Part shown: piece after piece, positions 1-12,990 of the stretch | Layout: every line of letters begins with the position of its first letter | Position numbering within the stretch: position 1 is the first letter of the stretch | Position numbers and translations under genes: made by a program | Source of the DNA: Hemileia vastatrix | Taxonomy: Eukaryota; Basidiomycota; Pucciniomycetes; Pucciniales; Zaghouaniaceae | Assembly (NCBI GenBank): GCA_030280995.1 | Contig: JASXTE010000015.1 | Coordinates: 5,257,001-5,321,000, forward strand | Direction: 5' to 3' | DNA: 64,000 bases | Notes under the pieces: model-generated | The model's database searches: none | Told to the model about the DNA's origin: nothing | The model's input: the letters and a program-made list of their open reading frames with translations, nothing else

Positions 1-3000
1 CCAAGAGAAAAGGAAACCTCTTCCTCCCAGGGATCAACAACAATTAGCTCCCCAATCCCAAGAGATGGTGGAAGTGTCCAAGTGGCAGTGGGACTGGCTC
101 AACACACAGTGGGACTACTTAGCTCAAAATCAGCATCAATTACCTCAGGTAGGTCCATCAAGGCCCACCCAGGCCAACCCCACTCCTCCCCACACTTATC
201 AAGGAGGCAAAAGAAGAAGGAAGCCCAATATGGTGATACCCAGCAAACCCTGGTACGTCCCTCTATTGATTCTCAAGTACCTTTTCTTGTGGCTGACTCT
301 GTTCCTTCAGGTAAATCTGGAAGGCATGATGAAACCTTGAGACCTATAGAAACTGGGAATAGTAGACAGTTATCTCATGTATCCAATCCATTACTTTTAA
401 TTGCTACCTCAATGATTAATCCTGATATGGCTGTGATTGATGAAACTCTTGACACTGAGTTCTATGAGAGTCTGGAAAGTTACTCAGTTTCCTTATTAAG
501 AAACACTCCAGATGTAGCAAGAATTAATGATGAGCACTTGAGGGATATTATTGCCAAGCAAAATCATATAATGAACAATATGCAATTGACTCAGAGATAT
601 AATAGTTTGTTAACTGATCAGGGTTATCAAGCATTAAAAAGTGAAGCACAGAGAGTCTCTGATGAATTGTCTCATTACAAAGCAACCCATGAAAAGAAAA
701 TTGCTTTATGGCAAAATATAAAAAATGATTTGTCTAAACTAAAAGATACTGTATCTGCCTGTTGCCAGGAGGTAGAAATAGAAAAGATAAATCTGAAAAG
801 ATTGAGTGACCATTTGTCATCTTTCCAACATAAAAACCAATTATCTTTTGCAACTGTCAATGAAAGTTTATCTAGTCTCCCAAGAATGAAAACAAGACTA
901 ACAACCATTGAAGAAACATTGAACTCATTGTTAAATGAACAAAAATATTCTGACAATTCTGTGAAGGAACATATAGTGCAGGATGCTCAACCAGTACCTG
1001 TGGCTAGTTCATCTAAAATAAAAATAGATCCAGAAATACCTGTTGATAACACTGAGTTTCCATAAAAAACTGATGATGCACCAGGATATGCAACAGAATG
1101 ATTAAACAATGAGATTTCAGCACAATTAGAGAAATTACAGCTGCTTCTTACTCAGAAACAAGCTAGTACTAAGGAGACTCCTTCAAATCAAAAGAATTGG
1201 CCAAAACTTGACCAGTACCCAATATTTGATGGTGATTCTTCCTCTGATTGGCAACAATTTATTTGCAGAATTGATAATTTAAAAAATTCTTACAAACTCC
1301 CAGATGAGGAAATTGTGTCCAAATTAATTTCTTTGTTCACTAATGTTGCCCTGATGTGGTATGAATCTGTTCTCCTGGATGGGAATGACTACTCATGGGA
1401 GGATTGGAAGAAATTAATTAAAGCACTATTTGGTGGCTCCAAGTTCAGAATGGCTCAACAAAGGCAGTATGAGGAAACTAGATATAGCTCTTCTACTGAT
1501 AAGCCTATTGAGTTTTTAATGAAACTTGTAAAAATCTTAAGGACAATGGACCCAAATATGGAGTTTGATTTATGGAAGGACAGGATCCTCTATAAATTAC
1601 CAATGTCTCTGAGAGACTTGATTGTGGCTAGGACTGAGTTCTCCAAAGAACCCTCTTCTTTCATTAATACTTGCAATGAGATACTTCTAAACAACAAGTA
1701 TGATGCAAGAAGATTCATTCCTAGGACCCCTTTGGAGAAACCCTCCACTTACCAACAAAAACCTCTGGAAAAGGTTGGTAAACCTTCTGCCCCTGTTGCA
1801 CCAAAGAAGTATGCAACAAACACTTGCTTCAAGTGCAACAAGCCTTGGCAGAAAGGCCATGTTTGTGACAGGAAGATAAATCTTGTGGAACAAACAGAGG
1901 AGCATGCTGATGACACAGTGGCACTGGATGATACATCAAGTGATTGTGCCAGCAATATTTAATATGAATCTCAACAAGAAATCTTGATGCTGGAAGAAGA
2001 TATTCATTATTTAAATACTATTGACATTGATAATAATGATTTATCTACAGTTGAGGATGCTGAGATCATAAAGAACATTGAGGATAACTCAATTATTATT
2101 GCCCCTCTTAAGGCACCAGTCTTGATCAATGGAACCAGCATTGAAGTTGTTCTGGATTCTGGAGCTGGAGGAAGTGTAGTATCTGAAAGAGCACTTGCCT
2201 CAGTAGATCAAGACTATAAATCTAAACTGTTGCCTATCATTTCTGAAAATTGGAGAGGGTATGGCTCTGTTTTGTCCCCCATTGGTAAATACAAAGCCAC
2301 AGTGTTTTTTAAATATAACCATGGTTTTGTAAGAGCTATTTGTGATTTTGTTGTCATGAAAAATGATAACTTGAGCAATTGGTTTATTGTAGGGAATGAT
2401 ATTTTAACCAAGTATGGCATAAAATTAGATCCTTCAAACCAATTTTTCACAATGGGGTTGAATGGGAAGAGAAAATTTAAAATTTCCTCCCCTAAAAAAT
2501 TATTAAAACCAGAATTGAACACATGTAATTCTGTGGTTCAATATAAAGGAAGATCTACAAAGGAAATGCATGCCCTTATGTCTGAAATTGACAATGCCTC
2601 TTTTGGAGAACAACTTTCTGGTGAGGATAAAGATTCCATCATTAACTTGATAAAATCTTTTCCTATGGCCTTTGCTCATGGGTCACATGAACTGGGATTA
2701 GTTAAAGAGGAAATGAAACTTTCATTGTCGTGCCCATTAACTGATATACCACCTAGTTTAAAAAAGAAGCCTTATCCTGCTTCTCCCACAAAGAGAAAAG
2801 ATATTGAAGATAATATCTCTACCCTTTTAAAAATGAATATTATTGAAAAGGTAGTTGAAACACCTAAATATTGTGTTATCTCACCTGTCTTAATTTCTTA
2901 TGCGAAAGATAAAGCCAGGTTATGTGGTGATTATAGAGCACTAAATACTTATACTGTTGATGATATCTATCCTTTACCTAGAATTACCTCTATACATGCT

Positions 3001-5663
3001 ACTTTACAGGGTGCTAAATATATAAGCTGTTTGGATGGTAATAAGGGATATCACCAGGTACCAGTTGAGAAAAATTCTCAGAACTTTCTGATGATTGCCA
3101 CTCATATGGGTATTTATAAGTATATTAGGATGCCATTTGGCCCTAAAAATGCCCCTTATGTTTTCCAAAAAGTAATGGATAACACATTCCATCAAGAGAT
3201 AATTGAAGGTTGGCTGATGGTTTATATTGATGATATCATTATATTCTCAAAAACATTTGAGGAACATCTTAAACACCTGTGTAAAGTATTCCAGAAAATG
3301 GATGAAATAAATATGACACTTGCTTTGAAGAAATGTAAATTTGGTTTCCATTCTTTAAAAGTTTTTGGTCATGTTGTTTCAGGCTTACAGATATGTGTTG
3401 ACCAGAACAAAGTGGCAGCCATACAACAGGTGAAAGCTCCTACAACAGTGAGAGAGCTCCAAAGTTTTTAGGGAATGTGTGGATACTATAGACAGTATAT
3501 TAAAAATTACTAATTCATAGATTTACCCCTTACCCAATTAAATAGAAAGGATGTTGCTTTTGTCTGGAATAGTGAGAGACAAAGAGACTTTGACACTATG
3601 AAACACTGTTTGATGTCAGCACCAATTCTTGCTTTACCTGACTTTGATCAACCATTTGTTTTGTACACTGATGCCAGTTTCATTGGTCTTGGTGCTGCCC
3701 TCCATCAAAAACAAGTGATAAATGATAAAGTTTCAGAAGTAGTAATTTGTTATATTTCAAGAACCTTGAGAAATAGTGAATTGAAATATGGTGCTACTCA
3801 ATTAGAGTGTTTAGCTGTAGTATGGGCTCTGGAAAAGCTTCATTATTACCTAGATGACCAGAAATTTGAACTTTTCACTGACTGCAGTGCAGTTAAATCC
3901 CTTTTAAGCTTGAAAACACCTAATAGACATATGTTTAGATGGAAGCTGGCTGTTCAAGAATACAGAGGGAGAATGACAATTATTCACAGAGCTGGTATTG
4001 GTCACTCAAATGTGGATATGTTATCAAGGTTACCCTTACCAAATGATGACTCAAATCCTGCTTATGATCCTGAGGATGAAATTATCCATATCCATGGGAT
4101 ATATGTGGTTGATATGGAGGAAGAGCTATTACAGCTTATTCTGGAATCATATGATAAGGACACTGACTTTAAAAAGTTATGTACCATATTAAATGATCCA
4201 AAGAATGCTTTAATACAAGCATTAATTAAAACCCTTCCACCAAAGTACCAAAAAGGTTTGGAAAAAGGAAAATTTTCAATTGATGAAGGATATCTATATT
4301 ATAGAAGAAAGTTGAGTAATGTTATTGTTATTCCTCCTTCTATGAAAGAAATAATCTTGAAAATTTTTCATGATGACATATTAGCTGGACATTTTGATCT
4401 TGAAAAAAAAATGATCAGAATTAAGAACACTGCTTGGTGGGCTAATATGTCTGAGGACACAAAATTATATGTTGAATCCTGTGATTCATGCCAAAAATCA
4501 AAAAGATTAACTGGTAAAGAGCAGGATTAATGCAACATATTGAACCTCCTGATGCTCCATGGCAAATAATAAACATGGATTTTGTAACAGGATTACCTAT
4601 TGCTGGTAAAGACAGTTATAACTCTTGTTGGGTTATTGTGGATAGATTCACAAAAATGTGTAAATTTATCCCTACCCACAAGGATGTTTCCACTAAAGAA
4701 TTAGCTTTCTTATGGTGGTATCATATGTTTAATACTGCTGGTTTTCCTAAAGCCATAATCTCTGACAGAGACCCTAAATTTACTTCTGAATTTTGGATGT
4801 CTCTGATGGATGTTTGTGGTTGTGATCTGAAACTTTCTACTGCCCATCACCCTCAGACTGATGGTTTAGCTAAAAGAATGATTCAGACTTTAGAGGACAT
4901 GATAAGAAGATATTGTGCCTTTGGCCTTGAGTATAAAGATAATGACAGATTCACTCATGATTGGGTTACCTTACTTCCTGGGTTAGAATTTGCTTATAAT
5001 AGCACTGTTCATTCTGTTACTCAAAGAAAGCCTTTTGAGCTCTGGCTTGGATATGTTCCTAATACTCCTGCCCAAATACTCAACAACAAAATACCTAAAT
5101 TGGATATACATCCTGGTGTAAAATCTTTTCTTCAAATGCAACAACTATGTAGAAATCATGCTCAAAAATGTATTGAAAAATCATTTGAATATGAGAAGAA
5201 AAGTTGGGACAAATCCCATAAAGAATACACTTTTAAAAAGGGTGATGAAGTGTTGATTTCTACAGTCCACTTCAACTTACAAGGTAATAACAAATTAAAA
5301 GATCCATTTGTTGGTCCTTTTGTTGTCAGAAGAATGATTGGAGATAATGCAGTTGAAGTTATTCTGTATTCCCCATATGACATAAAACATCCTGTTTTTC
5401 CAATATCTCTTTTGAAACCTTACACATCCAATAGTGATTTATTTCCAAGAAGGAGGGGTAGACCAAATAAAACCCCAAATGAAATCACTGAGACAGCAGA
5501 AATTGAAAAAATATTAAATGACAGAATAGTCACTGCTGAGAAAGGTACAGAATACTTATTGAGATTCAAGAATAAATCATCTGAATATGATTCTTGGATA
5601 CCTGGGAAGGAGATATCTAATCTTCCTACTCTACTAAAAAAATATAAGAAGAAAAAATCATAG
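1..5663 (+). pseudogene. gag-pol polyprotein of gypsy copy A, decayed
   Basis: Gag and pol share one reading frame (frame 1 from the first base), so the ancestor made a single polyprotein. The zinc knuckle CFKCNKPWQKGHVC (C-x2-C-x7-H-x-C) is at 1825-1866, the protease motif DSGAGG starts at 2155, the RT motif YIDD is at 3223-3234, the RNase H motif YTDAS is near 3664, and the integrase HHCC region ends with CDSC near 4485. Integrase aspartates are at 4578 (MDF) and 4764 (SDRD). The chromodomain lies at about 5500-5640. Stops are seen at 1063 (TAA), 1099 (TGA), 1960 (TAA), 3469 (TAG) and 3511 (TAA). A one-base loss near 4518 moves the last part into another frame at 4530. The third integrase catalytic residue is Lys (AAA, 4872-4874) where copy B has Glu. 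All differences were read against copy B. Confidence 0.93.
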
Positions 5664-5705
5664 CATTTTTATTATTATTATTATTTTTTTTTTAGAGTGA
5701 GGGAG

Positions 5706-6527
5706 TGTCAGCCAGGCTACTAGACTTACCCAATGAAATAATTAATTATTTACTGGATGAAGCCACACCTTATCATCTTTAATTATTATTTAATTATCAT
5801 TTAGTTACATTAAAATTAGTTATAAATTAACTAGTTACAAAATGTTAAAATTAAATTAATTAATTAAAAAAATAAGTAAAAATAAAATTATAATTTTGTC
5901 CCTTATATTTTTCTCTAACACCGTGCTCAATTGACAGGTTGGGAAAAAATAAAACTTTAAATTTAAAAAATAAAATACAAAGATAAAATAAGATTTAAAT
6001 ATTCAAATAATAGTAAATGTATACAAAAAAATTAAATTTCTTATTTGGGATTGACATTTACAGTAAATATTAAAAATATTGATGTATTTCTGACATACTC
6101 TGTAAATACATCTTTTTGACGCCTTCTTTTTGGAATAACTTTATTATTTGAAATACTCTTTCTGGAATGTTCTTTTTCTCTCTCTCTTCCTACTGTTTTT
6201 AGAATTTGATTTCTGTGCTTTGTCTCTCCTTTGCCTATTAAAGGCCTCTCTTTTTGTTGTCTTTTGATCATTCCATTTTACCAACTCATTTTATTACAAT
6301 AACAATAACACTAAAACTTATTTATTATAACTTATATCTTTAGTACTTACAACAAACGTAATTCTATTCTATAACTTATATAAAATATTTAAATCTACCT
6401 CTTACTTTGAGAAAAGAAATCATACTTGATTGAGAAATATGTACCTAACTTTTGAGAGTCAAATAAAACCTTAAAATCTTCATATTACACCGTACCAAAG
6501 CTTCTAGACCAAAAGTGACCCTTGACA
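5706..6527 (+). repeat. 3' LTR of gypsy copy A
   Basis: This 822-bp LTR starts TGTCAGCCAGG and ends CCTTGACA, so it has TG..CA ends. It matches, in reverse complement, the two LTRs of copy B (35514-36325 and 43541-44351). It is preceded by a purine-rich tract (AGAGTGAGGGAG, 5694-5705) that would serve as the plus-strand primer site. Short open frames inside it (for example 6041-6271) are not genes. The matching target duplication cannot be checked because the 5' end is outside the window. Confidence 0.92.
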
Positions 6528-7719
6528 GTAGGAATTTATAAGAGACTTGTAACAGAGTGAATTTATATATGGGTTTTTTAAGTACTATCCTTTCTCTGCC
6601 TAATAAACACAATTACATAATATTAAAAATACTTTCTTAATGCAACTTATAACTGTATAAAGCCTTTATTAATTATTTAAAGGGATATTTTCCGCAGTAG
6701 AATTTGTAAATTGTAATATAAGTTATAATTTGATTTATTATAATAATAAACTGTAGTATAAGATAAATAATGTAATGATGATGCTTCAGGGGACTATACA
6801 ATGCCTTTATATAGGCAAGGGGTCCTCTGAATCTCCACAAAAACATATACATGAAAATAAGATAAGACAAAAAATTAATAAAAATAAATGTAGCAATAAT
6901 ATAAGGGGAAAACAAGAAACACATAAAAAATATGACTAAGAGCCCAAGTTTCCACCACTTTAATCTGAAAAAAAAATTTAATTTTAATTGAAACATTAAG
7001 ATAAATTTAAACACAAGAGTAAACCATTTTGAGATAAAACAAGTATTATGATAAAATGGAAATGGTAAACAAAATATGTGATGCATCAGGAATTTTTCTA
7101 CTTTTGAAATATACTTAATTTAGTTAGTTTAAAGCATAAAATAAAAATTGTTTCAACTATTTTAATATTTTAATAATTATTTTCAGTTAAAAAAATTAAT
7201 TAATTTAGTGAAATAACTAAATTAAAGTAGAAATTTAATATTGTTGCATTAAGTAAGTGTTTTAAATTATTTAATAATTTTCTGAAATGATTAAGGGTAA
7301 AAAAAGTGCCCAATAATTATAATTTATAATATATGTAGAATATAATTATATAATTAATTAATTAATTAAATTATTATTTTTTAAAATTATAATATGTAAT
7401 TATAATTGTCAGTATATGCTAGTATATAAGTATGATTTAATAGTAAATATTAATTGTCCAACTACTTATTAATCAAAAATTTAGTTATTAAACCTCAGGG
7501 GAAGACTATTAAACAAGTTATTCTCAATTTAAACTCACAATACTTGGATTTTATGCGTGCTAGTGGTGGAAAATAGAATAATAAAATGTAGTTATAGCTT
7601 ATATAAAGATAATATCAATTTATAAAGGCTTTATAATATATTTATAAATGATAATAATTGTGTTATAGTGTATATTTTATTTGTGATAAGTAAGTGATGT
7701 CTATAACCCATCAAAATCC
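6528..7719. other. AT-rich stretch without a gene
   Basis: I find no convincing gene here. The open frame at 6673-7086 (minus, 137 aa) is a Phe/Ile/Leu-rich product of base composition with no domain. On the minus strand near 6805-6830 there is a TATA-like CCTATATAAAGGC followed by GC-richer sequence, which resembles the start of an LTR transcript, but I could not pair it with a second LTR copy. Confidence 0.5.
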
Positions 7720-9481
7720 TCCCTTACTTATACCAAAATCAACTGGAGTGCACAGACCTTCAATCCAGATGATGTCACTGCTATCCCCAGAAATTGCAGC
7801 ACTGTGAGGGCCCATCACCTCCCCATGGAGTCCATTTCAAGAAGTTTCAACACCCAGACCTCCAGTAAGGACCCTCCATCACAATTAATGATACCACAGT
7901 CGCATACCATAAAAAGAATAAACAGATCAAAGCGTATACCATAAGTAACAGGTAAAAATAAATCATCCATAGAAGATAAAATGAATCCCAAAGCATATAA
8001 AGGAACCAAATTAACTTTCCAAGCTTCCAATAACATCCCCAAGAATCCACATTAACCCAGTAATCATATTCCAACTCATAAATCCGTGAAAATCCATCCA
8101 AGGAAGCAGATTAAGTTGTCCAAACTGGATATATGCGCCTGAAATAAGTGTATATGCTTGTTTAGGTGTTGTGAGTCCACTGAATATGTTCGTATGACCT
8201 AAAATAAGCAGAAAAATAAAGTTTATAGGCTATAAAGAGGTTAAACCCCACTTATAGACCTAAATATACATAATATAACTACATATTTCACTGAATATGA
8301 GGTTTATGTATACATATAAGCTTATGTATGTCTGTTATTACTTAATATCACATAGGGTAAGTATATTATGACTCCATTAATACCTTAATAAGTATTATTA
8401 GGCCTTGGATAAGCTATTTAAACTACTATAAGTCATATAACAGTGTAATTTATATATATATATGTATTATAACCATATATATAAGTATTTTAACCTTATT
8501 TTTAAGTAATAAGCTTAATATAATTAATTTTATCTTATTTTAAACATAAGAATTAATTATTCCTGGAGATACCTAGGCTGAAAATAATATAACTTACTTA
8601 TACAAAAATCCACTGGAGTGCAAAGACCTTCAATCCAGAAGATGTCACGCTATCCCCGGAAATTACAGCACTGTGAGGGCCCATCACCTCCCCATGGCAT
8701 CCACTTCAAGAAGTTTCAACACCCAGACCTCCAGTAAGGACCCTCCATCACAAGTAATGATACCATAGACCCATACCATAAATAGAATAAACAGATCAAA
8801 GCCGTTACCATAAAGAAACAGGTAAAAATAACTCATCCAAAGTGGATAAAATAAAACCCAAAGCATATAAATGAACAAAATTAACTGTCCAAGCTCCCAA
8901 TAACATCCCCAAGCATCCACATTAACCCATAAATCATATCCCAACTCATAAATCTGTGAAAGTTTATCTAAGGAAGCAGATTAATTTGTCCAAACTGGAT
9001 ATATGCGCCTGAAATAAGTGTATATACTTGTGTAGGTGGTGTGAGCTCACTGAATACATTCATATGACCTAAAAGCAGAAGAAAAATAAAGTTTACTGGC
9101 TATTAAGAGGTTAAAACCCACTTATAGGCCTAAATATACATAATATAACTACATATTTCACTGAATATGAGGTTTATGTATACATATAAGCTTATGTATG
9201 TCTGTAATTAATTATTATCACTTAGGATAAGTATATTATGACTTTATTAACACCTTAATATGTATTGTTAGGTTATAAATAAGCTATCTAAACTACTATA
9301 AGTCATATAATAGTGTAATAATTATATATATATGTATTATAACCATATATATATGTATTATAACTATATATAAAAGTATTTTAACCTTATTTTAAGTAAT
9401 AATCTTAATATAATTATGGTTATCTTATTTTAAACATAAGAATTAATTAGTCCTGGAGATACCTAGGCTGAAAATAATATA
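7720..9481. repeat. Direct tandem duplication, two units of about 870-890 bp
   Basis: Unit 1 (about 7720-8590) and unit 2 (about 8591-9481) both start with CTTACTTATAC and end with CCTGGAGATACCTAGGCTG plus an AT tail. They match along their whole length with scattered substitutions and small indels, including a (TA)n run. The first third of each unit is much less AT-rich and holds minus-strand open frames that are partly shared in translation (7815-8101 and 8684-8944), but indels put the shared peptide in different frames. This suggests an old coding remnant rather than a gene. No terminal inverted repeats or target duplication were found. Confidence 0.85.
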
Positions 9482-9739
9482 ATAATTTATTAATTAATCA
9501 TTTATAAATATTAAATACATCAAAAATCACATATATTTTATAGAATATAATGTATTATTTATTTATTTTATTTTATTTACAATTTATATAGTAATAAAAT
9601 CTATATAACTCATATTTTAATTTATTATAATTTAGTTATGTAATTTTATTTCTCCTTATAATATTTATATAAATACATAAAAAAAAATTCCCATTCTGAA
9701 GTTCAACAAAATATTATAACATTTTACTGGACTCCTGGT

Positions 9740-11895
9740 ACAGCCTGGCTGAGAAAATCCATCAGGATAATCTCTGGATTTAATTTACAAGTTCTCTCCA
9801 TTATCTCAGTGGCTTTTCAATGACCCCATTTTCAGAAATTTTGGTCCATTCTGTCACAAAATGCTTTAAAATTACATGGAAAAATTCTCTCACATTCCAT
9901 CCAATCATTTCAACTGCCTTGCTCAGCACTTTAATTCTTGGAAAGCTTCTATTAGTATCTTCCATTGATAAAATTTTGGTACATAAAGGCGGTGACATGG
10001 GAGCCAGAGGGGTATGTTTGAGATTATGAAGGAATGGAGAAGATTCCAAAGGAAAATACAAAAGGCAAAAAATAATATTAAGCTTGATCAAATTATGACT
10101 CCAATACTGAAAAAATGAAGAGATGGCCAATGTGCAGAAAGTTAATTGACTCAAGAGTGGCACTGACAAATCCAAAGTGGGTGTCAGGGGTGGAGATGTA
10201 GGAGAAGAAGAAGAGGTTTCAGATACTAATTTTACATGTCTCAATTATTGTTCTTCAAGAATGGAAGAACCAGTTGCTGTAGATAAAGTGGGGGTAGCAC
10301 CACCTTCAGTTGAGGTGCCTGTGACTTGGTCCTTTGGAGGTGAAAATGGTAGTGAGGGGGCTAAGGACAGTACTTTTCCCTAAAATTTTAATCCCCAGCT
10401 TTCAGGGAGATTAGTGGCTTCAAATTTCTAGTCATAAATATATTTGATAACCTGACTCCATTTCAAAAAAATACCTGCTTGAGTACCATTCCTGCATAGT
10501 TCACTGACAGCTCTGAGCCAATTGGCATGACCTTATTAAAATTCATTGCACAAAGAGATAGTCATTTCAACAAGGGAGAGAAGATATCTAGAAACTTTCT
10601 TCTCCTTAGCCTCGATGGAGAATTCAGATAGTTCCAGAAGGTTGCTTAATTTTACAAGAACGGCTTTGACCAGTTTAGGGGTACAAATTCCAACATTGGA
10701 GCAGATACAATATTATATATTGATAACACTTTTTTTGCATTCAGGCAAAAAATATGCTTCACTTAGAAAATGAAGAGCAATTTTAGTTGCTAGTTCTAAT
10801 CTTAAAGCCTTTTAAATATAATAATGCAACTTATCAGTAAAATGTTGCTCTTGCCTTAAGTAAGTAAGTGGTCTCTGCCACTAATACCTTTTAAATATAA
10901 TAATGCGACCAATCAGTAAAATGTCTCTCATGACTTAAGTAAGTAAATGTTCTCTGCCACTAATACCTATAAAGGTAGAATAAAATAATATTGAGTGAGA
11001 AAGAAAAGACCAAGAATAATTACAACAACTATCCAACCTTTTAAATATAATAATGTGACTAATCAGTAAAATGTTGCTTGTGCCTTAAGTAAGTAAATGG
11101 TCTCTGCCGCTAATACCTAAATCAATGAAATGATAATAAGACTATCAATATATGAAATAGTAAGAGATAAGAAAATGATCAGACCTATAAATGTAGAATT
11201 AACTAATATTGAGCGAGAACAAAAAGACAAAGAAATCTACTCAGAAAGGGATACTATTAAATACCTGAGTGTTCTTGCTCAATACACAAGTAGAAAATGA
11301 TTGAGAAGCATGCAGACAGAGACATATCACATTATAATAGATTATGTATTAACTAACCATGTGTATGATAGTTCAGAATTGAGGCAGTACAACATGCCGC
11401 TATTAAAATAAAGTTGGATCAAAAGAACACAATAAAATAAATGAATAAAATATCACAAATAACTATATATTTTCACATAATCCAACCTAAGAGCTGATAG
11501 CCTGAACTGTGGAGCACTGAATGGTGAAAATTTACAAGGTGTTGCCAGGAGAGCCGTTTCCAGTCATTGCTAGAGGAATGGAAGTGTCAGATAAAATTGT
11601 TGAGAGAATCTTGGATAACTGAACCAGGTTGAGTTCAGAGAATGGCTCCTCTGAAGCATTAGAGCCTGGATAATTAGGGATGGACAATTTGTGAAGGGAC
11701 ATTGCAATAGTTTCTTGAAGTAATCAGGTGGAATCACGTGCAATTTCATTCCACTTGTTTATCAAAAGAGGAACTAATCCAGGAGGGTCACCACTGAAAC
11801 TGGACTTGATTCCAATATGGTTGAGCATGAAAGGCAATTTAACAAGAGGGTGGAGCAAGAAAATGGATTTGAGGGCTGTCATGCTTATTTTCTTT
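9740..11895 (-). pseudogene. Decayed coding sequence of unknown family
   Basis: Several minus-strand blocks read as protein with a few stops and shifts between them. A block at about 11895-11535 contains GDPPGLVPLLINKWNEIA and later NASEEPFSELNLVQLSKILS. A block at about 10740-10560 contains CTPKLVKAVLVKLSNLLELS. A Pro/Ser/Thr-rich block at 10380-10130 leads into an open frame at 9801-10244 ending KHFVTEWTKISENG, and after a one-base shift the reading continues to about 9735 (CKLNPEIILMDFLSQAVPG). The blocks are separated by AT-rich sequence and by the 78-bp repeats at 10806-11120. I do not recognise the family. It could be a dead host gene, a transposon accessory gene or several joined fragments. 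Confidence 0.4.
10806..11120. repeat. Short repeats, three units of about 78 bp
   Basis: The module beginning CCTTTTAAATATAATAATG and ending GTCTCTGCCACTAATACC occurs at about 10808-10888, 10886-10968 and 11037-11120. The first two abut. The spacer after unit 2 (from about 10968, CCTATAAAGGTAGAATAAA) also recurs after unit 3 at about 11185, so a larger 220-bp repeat is present too. Confidence 0.85.
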
Positions 11896-11974
11896 AAAAA
11901 AAGCTTATATCAAAAGTTTCCTCCTCAGTTTTCTCTAGATAACAAATTTATAAGAAATTCATTAGCTATTAAAA

Positions 11975-12560
11975 GGGGGTGGAGGAGAGGTGAGAGAGGA
12001 GGGGAGGGGGAAGGGAGGGAAAAGGATAAGAGGGGAAGAGGGAGGAGGGGGCTGGAGGTGATGAGGGGTGAGGGGGGAGTGGTGATGAGGGGTAAGGGGG
12101 GAGGGAGGAGGGGGCTGGAGGTGATGAGGGGTGAGGGGGGAGTGGTGATGAGGGGTAAGGGGGGAGGGGGGAAGAGGGGAGGGGGGAGGGGGGAAGAGGG
12201 AAGGGGGGAGGGGGGAAGGGGGAAGGGGGGAAGAGGGGAAGGGGGGAAGAGGGGGGAGGGGGAGTGGGGAGGGGGAAGTGGGAGGGGGGAGTGGTGAGGC
12301 GGCCTAAAGGAAGGGTATAAGGGGCCTAAACGGAGGAAAAGGAATTCCTAAAGGGGATAAAATGGGGGGAAAGGTGAGGAAAGGTGAGGAATGAGGGGTG
12401 AGGAAGAGAATAAAGGGTGAAAGGGGGGATTGAGGCAGTTGAAAAGGGGAAAAGGAGGGAAAAAGAACAGAACAAGAGAGAAAAAAGGGAGAGAAAAAAC
12501 AAAAAAAATTAGTGTAATCTTGAAAAAGAATAAATGAAGCACTTACAAAAAAAAAAAACA
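11975..12560 (+). repeat. Long purine-only-like tract (G/A minisatellite)
   Basis: The plus strand from about 11975 is almost entirely G and A: first runs of GGGG with interspersed A, including two nearly identical units of about 63 bp (from about 12040 and 12103) that contain GGGGCTGGAGGTGATG, then GGGAAG-type repeats to 12300, then an A/G mixture to about 12560. C is nearly absent. Open frames across it on both strands (11728-12297 plus, 12304-12609 minus) are low-complexity products, not genes. Confidence 0.9.
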
Positions 12561-12744
12561 AAAAAAACAAAAAACAAAAAAGCAAGAAAAAATAATTCAT
12601 GATTAGCAAATAAAAAATCTAAAAAATGAAAAAAATGACTTACCTGGTGAGATGTGTTATAAAATGTAACCAAAATATTTGAGGGATGTTTGAGGAGAGG
12701 AGGAAAAGGATATGAGTGAAGAATAAAAAAAGAAGCACTGAAAA

Positions 12745-12824
12745 AATATGCAATTTCAGAAAATATGTGATTTCATGTTGAGCTGGTGAAAGAAAACCAA
12801 TGAGCCATCCAAAAAAGAGATATT
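12745..12824 (-). mobile_element. Left fragment of the older Harbinger relic
   Basis: Sequence containing TTTCATGTTGAGCTGGTGAA and GAAAGAAAACC matches the region just beyond the transposase gene inside the younger element (15728-15860). After the younger insertion, the matching sequence continues at 17464 (AAATTCAAAATAAAAATAAA). The two flanks together are therefore the 3' flank of the older transposase at 17575-18828. The left terminus of the older element was not found. Confidence 0.6.
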
Positions 12825-12990
12825 AGGGGGTGTCAGTTCTGGCAAATCCGCACTTAAATTAAGTGCGGATTTCAAACCAAATCAGCACTTACAAATCAGC
12901 ACTTAAATTTTGCAAAAAAGTCACTTATTTCAAAAAAGGGTGTCAGTTATGACCTCAAATCAGCACTTTTTTCCCGTTTTTTTTTCACAA
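12825..12990 (+). repeat. Left terminus of Harbinger: TIR with subterminal hairpin and motif array
   Basis: After the terminal AGGGGGTGTCAGTTCTGG, an inverted pair AAATCCGCACTTA / TAAGTGCGGATTT (about 12845-12873) can fold into a hairpin. Variants of the same motif (AAATCAGCACTT) follow near 12882, 12894 and 12957, and GGGTGTCAGTTATGACC near 12939 repeats the terminal motif. Repeated subterminal motifs are the usual transposase or SANT-protein binding sites in this superfamily; binding here is inferred. Confidence 0.85.

Larger units (their letters stand above)
1..6527 (+). mobile_element. Ty3/gypsy chromovirus, copy A (5' end outside window)
   Basis: A plus-strand LTR retrotransposon whose 5' LTR and first part of gag lie before position 1. 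It carries gag, protease, reverse transcriptase, RNase H, integrase and a C-terminal chromodomain in that order, then a polypurine tract and a 3' LTR. The same element is present full length in inverse orientation at 35514-44351, and the two copies align through both coding region and LTR. The order RT-RNase H-integrase defines Ty3/gypsy (Metaviridae) and the chromodomain places it among chromoviruses. The coding region has several stop codons and one frameshift, so this copy is dead. Confidence 0.95.

Noticed and set aside
6673..7086. 137-aa hydrophobic protein that could look like a membrane protein
   Set aside because: AT-rich composition artefact rich in Phe and Ile; no neighbouring gene signals, no similarity to anything I can name.
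10546..10773. 75-aa plus-strand frame
   Set aside because: It lies opposite a decayed minus-strand coding block that has better protein-like composition.
11728..12297. 189-aa Gly/Arg/Glu-rich frame, and the opposite-strand Phe/Pro/Ser frames at 12304-12609
   Set aside because: Pure low-complexity products of the purine tract.
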